64,000 nt of DNA from Rhizophagus irregularis (lineage: Eukaryota > Glomeromycota > Glomeromycetes > Glomerales > Glomeraceae): contig NC_089434.1 in the NCBI RefSeq assembly GCF_026210795.1, forward strand, positions 3,162,001 through 3,226,000. Reading direction: 5' to 3'. This document shows positions 59,537-64,000 of the stretch, in pieces. The notes under the pieces were generated by a model, which had not been told where the DNA came from, ran no database searches, and saw only the letters and a list, made by a program, of their open reading frames with translations. The number at the start of each line of letters is the position of its first letter. Positions within the stretch are counted from its first letter, which is position 1. The translations under genes were made by a program, and so were the position numbers.

Positions 59537-62056
59537 TCAAATTAAGAAGCCTTCGCCAAAGTGATGTGCAAAGGAATAATCATTGTGGTTATAATTATTC
59601 CTTATCGGAGTGCCCATTGTGTGGTGCAGGAAATAAGGTGAACGCTGTCCACTTTCATAACCATTTCTTCTTGGACTAATAATAAAAGGATTGATTTTCA
59701 ATCATAAAACTAAAATATGTAAATAATAACAATTTAAATTTTATTACCTTGTAGGATCCACCTAAATCGAAAAGAATGAGAAATATAACAAAGATACAAT
59801 TTTAATGAATTATTATATACGTGTACCCTATAAGTCAAAATAAAATGAAAATAATGAAATAATAACAATAATTTGTCAGAAAAGACGATAATCATTTACC
59901 TCACTTTCGTCTTCATAGATGAGATCTTTATCAATCCTAACGTACCAACTTGGTACCCAGCCACGCTCATCATTAATTTCACAATATAACCAATGATCTT
60001 GTTTTTTATATATACGAAGCGTATCATCTTTTTTTATATTGAGTTCTTCATAATCAATTAAAGCAACGCCTCGTCCAACATATGGACTATCATCATCCAT
60101 CATATCCCCTCCATTTACGCTTGTTTCAAGCAAGAAATTAGCTGGAACCCATCCAGTTTGACCATCCTTTTCGACAAAACACCAACCACCATCTTTGCTT
60201 CTAATTTTGAAAACATCTCCAACAATTACATTAAGTTCATCATCAAGTTCTGGAACGTATGGATAAATAGCAACTGCTGTGCCATTACCCTCCACCAGAT
60301 CCACAGAATAATCATTTGATGTTTGATATTCAGAGGATTGTTGATTTGAAGAAGGCATTGGATAATTTTCGTCAGGCGCTGGTGGCAATTCTTTGTTTAA
60401 AAATTGAGTTGTACGTCGTTTCGATTTATTTGCCTTCAATGAATTAATAATTTCCTCAGCTGTAGCAACAGGTGATTTAATCTCTTTAATATTTTTTAAC
60501 ATAAAAACTGGATTTTGATTCGCTTCCTTTAATTTTTGGAATAATAATAAAGGTTTTTCATCATAGCTCAAACAACGTTCTGTCGTGTGATCTGTGAAAA
60601 TATTGAAAGTATCGAGATTATGCTATCAATATATAAAACCTAAAGATTCATAAATTTATCTCAAGTCAATGAATTTACCTGGACTTCCGTAACAGATGAA
60701 TAATGCATATTGACGCCAATCATCTGTAATTTTATATTTTTTTAGAGCAGCCGGTAGGACTTTGTAACACGGATCTTCAAGTGACACTCGAAAACTTTTA
60801 TAAGATTCAGCTTCTCGATTAGCATTAGCATTTTGATTGTTACCAAAAAATTTTATGGAACCATTTTGCGTGTCATTGATTGTTACTTGAGGCGTGTTTG
60901 GTTTCTATATAACATAAAGATAAATAAAAAATATATTTATAAATTTTTAAATATAATATACATATATGTAAGAAACTAACTTACATCAAAATCATTATTG
61001 TGATAACGGTTACGATTTCCATCGCGTGGTGAGTGAGGAGAAGGTGGCGCACTTGAACCATCCGATGAATATGTCGGTGATTTCGAGTAGTTTGTTATAC
61101 TTATGCCAGGAACTGTAACGGACAGGTTTGCCTTTACGTTACCATACTTCATTTTATTAGGACTTCTTTCCGGCTCAGGTAATGGCTATTCGAATTTTAT
61201 GTATAAATTTTCGATGAAGTTTAAATAGGTATACTTCCGAGCCTTTTAACAAAAATTCTCCTAAAATTAATTTGAACCTTATTTTCTTTAGCCATTTTCC
61301 AAAAGTCATCTCGTAATCTTGATAAGTCAGTTGATAATTTTTGAATTTCTTTCGACAAATGTGAAATCAATGCATCTAGTTAAATTTAAAAATTTTAGTT
61401 AAATATGATATTAAATAACGAATCTCAAAAATAATTGTTATTTGTATTTATTTCAAAATACCTCTCTCTTGAATTGCGCTTTCAATTTTACGAAGGTCTG
61501 GAATTCCATTCGTAACGCTCATTGCCTGAAAAATGAATTGGTAAAAATTATCAAATTATTCAAGCTAAAATAAAAAACACAAATTAAGAGTTATACGTAC
61601 ACTTTCAAATTCTGCAGCTATTGTAAAGAGCCAAAAATAAAAAAATTAAATTTAAGCGATATAACAGAACGAATTTAATTTTTTAAAAAGATCACACTTA
61701 CAAGGAGGAATATATTCGCCAATCTCGACAGGTATATTATGCTGTATTTTCAGGTTATATATAGCCTTCAGTATGGAAACTCGGTGGCCGACCGAACGTA
61801 TACCAAGGTCTTTGAGTGCTTCATGGTCTAAATGAACCAAGATCTCCCCACTTATACCTTGTTCTGAGATGAAAGGTTGCAAAGGTTAACCGCTGAAAAA
61901 GCAATAACGACGAAACGGTTCGAGATTTCTGGTAAATTGGAGGATTTTCAAAGTACCTTTTAGTTGTGATTCATATGAGGAATAACCAAGAGAAGAAAGC
62001 CAGGCATGTACTTTATTCACATCCCAGGAGGTTACAGATTCCGTTGTTCGGTCCAT
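59537..62056 (-). CDS. STE50: STE50/Ubc2-type MAPK adaptor: SAM - RA - SH3 - SH3
   Basis: Start at 62056: MDRTTESVTSWDVNKVHAWL begins the SAM domain, which continues by a verified splice into EQGISGEILVHLDHEALKDL and GIRSVGHRVSILKAIY. After a coiled coil and a Ser/Pro linker comes the Ras-association domain (NREAESYKSFRVSLEDPCYK, PAALKKYKITDDWRQYALFI, LSYDEKPLLLFQKLKEANQN). Two SH3 domains follow (AIYPYVPELDDELNVIVGD with GWVPANFL; ALIDYEELNIKKDDTLRIY with GWVPSWYV). The frame would stop at 59876, but GAG|GTAAAT at 59900 is a good donor. It leads to a 14-nt exon (59748-59761) and a last exon (59537-59675), adding VDPTSPRRNGYESGQRSPYF and ending GEGFLI. Ste50 links Ste11 MAPKKK to Cdc42/Ras. 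SAM-RA plus two SH3 is the layout of basidiomycete Ubc2, not of yeast Ste50. Confidence 0.88.
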
Positions 62057-62633
62057 GGGGTAATTGGAGTAGACGGTTTTTATCAAGTATTCTTTGGTAG
62101 AACAAATTTTAATTTTGTTCTGAAAACATGTGTTCAAATTTAATAACAAAACTAGCCACCCACCGCACCACGGAAAAGGGTTGTGGTACGAGGTGATCAG
62201 CCATCACGAGGATCAATTTTCTTTTTTATGCCATAAAACTTTTCAACCCGGCCGGCGTTAAGAATTTATTGTCGGGATCTAGTTTATTACTAATTTTTTT
62301 TATATTTCTATGTATATTATTTTACATACACCCATTAATTATAATAGGCAAATAAACAGCCAAAAGTATATTCTATTAATACATGAATGATTAGAAGTAT
62401 TTTATTAATTTTGCTTTAGCACGCGAAAATTCGTAGCTTTGTAATACAAGAGTCATGTGATTGAAGATCGCACCATTTTATGAAGCTGTGATCAAATAGT
62501 TAATTTATTACATATAATTACAGAATATAAAGATAGATTTTCAAATCTATTTTAAAAAACAATTGCACCAGCAATTATTTTCATCATTATAATAATATGA
62601 AATGTAAGAAATAATTTAAGAATATTTTTTAGA
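62057..62633. other. Spacer between STE50-like and SulP genes; 5' leader with a GC-rich patch
   Basis: About 580 bp. The part nearest the STE50-like ATG (about 62157-62280) is clearly more GC-rich than the rest, with ACCCGGCCGGCG and a CGAGGTGATCAGCCATCACG palindrome-like stretch, and may be promoter or leader. The remainder is AT-rich. No gene seen. Confidence 0.4.
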
Positions 62634-64000
62634 TCATTCAATATTCAATCCTACTCTATTGATATATTCAAGTGCATCAGGAATTCGCCTATTTAAAACA
62701 AATAAAAATGTAAATAAAATTAAAATCCAAATTAACAATCGCTTTTAAAGTAAAAAAAAAATTCTTACTTAAAGAAATGATCACTCCCAACTCTATCCGT
62801 TATTCCAGCACGTATAAATAACTTCCTTTGATTTTCACGCAATTTTACAAAAAATACATTAACTCCACGTTGATGATATGCTACAATAATTTCCAAAAGA
62901 ATTTGCACAGCACTAAATAATTATAATTGATTGTGAATTTTTTTATTATTAAGTCAACGTAAATTCGTAATAAAAAAACTATATTAACTATATACATACC
63001 TAGCATCAATATCTTCCATTGTTTCTATATCAAATATTACATTCTCAATTGGAGACATCCGAGCTTCTTCAGAAGGATGAACACTCATATCACCGAATTC
63101 TTCCAGACGCCTTAACCGATCTTTAAGTTGACCAGTGTTGGCGAAGTACAAGGGTTCAGAAATTCTAACAACGAGCACTCCTTCAACATGTTCAGCTTGG
63201 TCAGGAAAATCTTTTATAGGTTTGAAACGGTTTGTATCACCTATCCTACCCTATAATTGCAAATACAATTGGTTTTTAATAAAAGGTAAGTAAAAAGAAA
63301 GAAACCCATTATTTAACTATAAGCACTTACTAATAATGTAATACGTGGATAAGTAGAATGTTTAACCACAAGTATTAACGATAAGGCAACTGAAATTAAT
63401 GTGCCATATTCAATAGAAATAAAAATAGTGGAGAAAAAGGTCAAAAAGAGTAAAGCAAAATCTTTCCATGCTTTAATCTTGTACATGAAATATAAATCAT
63501 GTGGAAGTTCTTCTAACAGGGATATAGCAGCAACTGTGACAATTGCTGCTAATACTGGTTTCGGCAGATAATAAAATGCACTAAGAAGGAAAAGTAAGCA
63601 TAAAAGTACAAGTGTAGCATTAATGAGCCCTGCTAATTGAGTCTTGGCACCAGCTCTATCATTAATACCACTCCTCGCCATACCACCATAAGCAGCGAAG
63701 CATTGGAAAAAACTTCCAACTAAATTTGCTGTACCCAAGGCAACTAGCTCACGGTTGGCACTAACAGCATAATTATGTTTTGTCGCATAAGTTTTTGTGA
63801 CTACAATAGATTCTACAAAACCGATAACAGATATCAAAGCAGCTGCTTCAAAACAATCCCTAAGATGAGAATGATTTGGAAAAGGGAGTTGGAAACTAGG
63901 GAATCCACCTCCTTTAATTGATCCAAGAATATCGACACCATCTTCATCCCAATTAAGAATATTACACAATATTGTAAATATAATAACACATATTAAAATT
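62634..64000 (-). CDS. SulP/SLC26-family sulfate permease, 3' part (runs off the window)
   Basis: Only the C-terminal part is inside the window; the first visible exon (about 63330-64000) is still open at the edge. It encodes membrane helices of a SulP transporter: the AAALISVIGFVESIVVTKTY segment with the GTANLVGSFFQCFAAYGGMA and RSGINDRAGAKTQLAGLI blocks typical of helices 8-10, then YYLPKPVLAAIVTVAAISLL. Three more exons give a cytosolic STAS domain (VLVVRISEPLYFANTGQLKD, PIENVIFDIETMEDIDA, AVQILLEIIVAYHQRGVNVF, KRIPDALEYINRVGLNIE), with the stop at 62634-62636. SulP proteins carry sulfate or other anions; substrate cannot be told from this part. The N-terminal half lies beyond 64000. Confidence 0.92.

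Noticed and set aside
59437-59679. 80-codon + frame with a CPLCGAGN zinc-knuckle-like string
   Set aside because: It is antisense to the last exon of the STE50-like gene, whose splice phases and protein ends fit far better.
62057-62149. Longer N-terminus of the STE50-like protein
   Set aside because: The extra frame (MLLNLNTCFQNK...) starts on a non-ATG codon and looks like leader; the SAM domain fits the ATG at 62056.

Overview
This is a gene-dense, strongly AT-rich fungal nuclear segment. Short GT-AG introns (about 50-200 nt), very AT-rich spacers, a Mrh4-type mitochondrial helicase, a fungal SAM-RA-SH3-SH3 (Ubc2/Ste50-type) adaptor, a DUF7598-like fungal membrane protein and a Ppn2-type polyphosphatase point to an early-diverging filamentous fungus. 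The composition is what I would expect of Mucoromycota, and a Glomeromycotina (Rhizophagus-like) genome is my best guess. That placement is an inference from composition and gene content, not a proven identity.

Layout, left to right: a first exon of an unidentified gene (-); SEC2/Rabin-like Rab GEF (+); CTR9 of the Paf1 complex (-); SMC2 condensin (-, about 20 exons); phosphoglucomutase (-); PRMT3 (+); a large type II membrane protein joining a glycosyltransferase-like and a lyase-like domain (-); a two-exon putative mitochondrial membrane protein (+); Mrh4/DDX28-like helicase (-); heat shock factor (+); RPB9-like zinc-ribbon protein (+); three-RRM Gbp2/Hrb1-like protein (+, 12 exons, two of them microexons); tRNA-Thr(AGT); PPN2-like phosphatase (+); RPS3 (-, with a possible intronic box C/D snoRNA); BOS1 SNARE (+). 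Next comes a gene-poor stretch of about 6.5 kb (38.3-44.8 kb) with inverted-repeat element remnants and a small island of unrecognised ORFs. The right part holds a four-TM protein (+), GINS PSF1 (+), SDE2 (-), SWP1/ribophorin II (+), CDC16/APC6 (-), DEG1/PUS3 (+), RAD54 (-), a pogo-like MITE, the STE50/Ubc2-type adaptor (-), and a SulP transporter cut by the window edge (-).

Most genes are conserved single-copy housekeeping genes for chromosome biology (SMC2, PSF1, RAD54, SDE2, CDC16), transcription (CTR9, RPB9-like, HSF), RNA work (PRMT3, Gbp2-like, PUS3, Mrh4-like, RPS3) and secretion (SEC2, BOS1, SWP1). They do not form an operon-like system. Several upstream regions share CACGTG, ACGCG or TGACGTAA motifs. 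I did not find a convincing new multi-gene system. The most unusual items are the glycosyltransferase-like/lyase-like fusion, the orphan ORF island near 40-41.5 kb, the microexons, hidden C-terminal exons on the STE50-type gene, a stop-free 66-nt intron next to the phosphoglucomutase active site, and the putative snoRNA in RPS3 intron 1.
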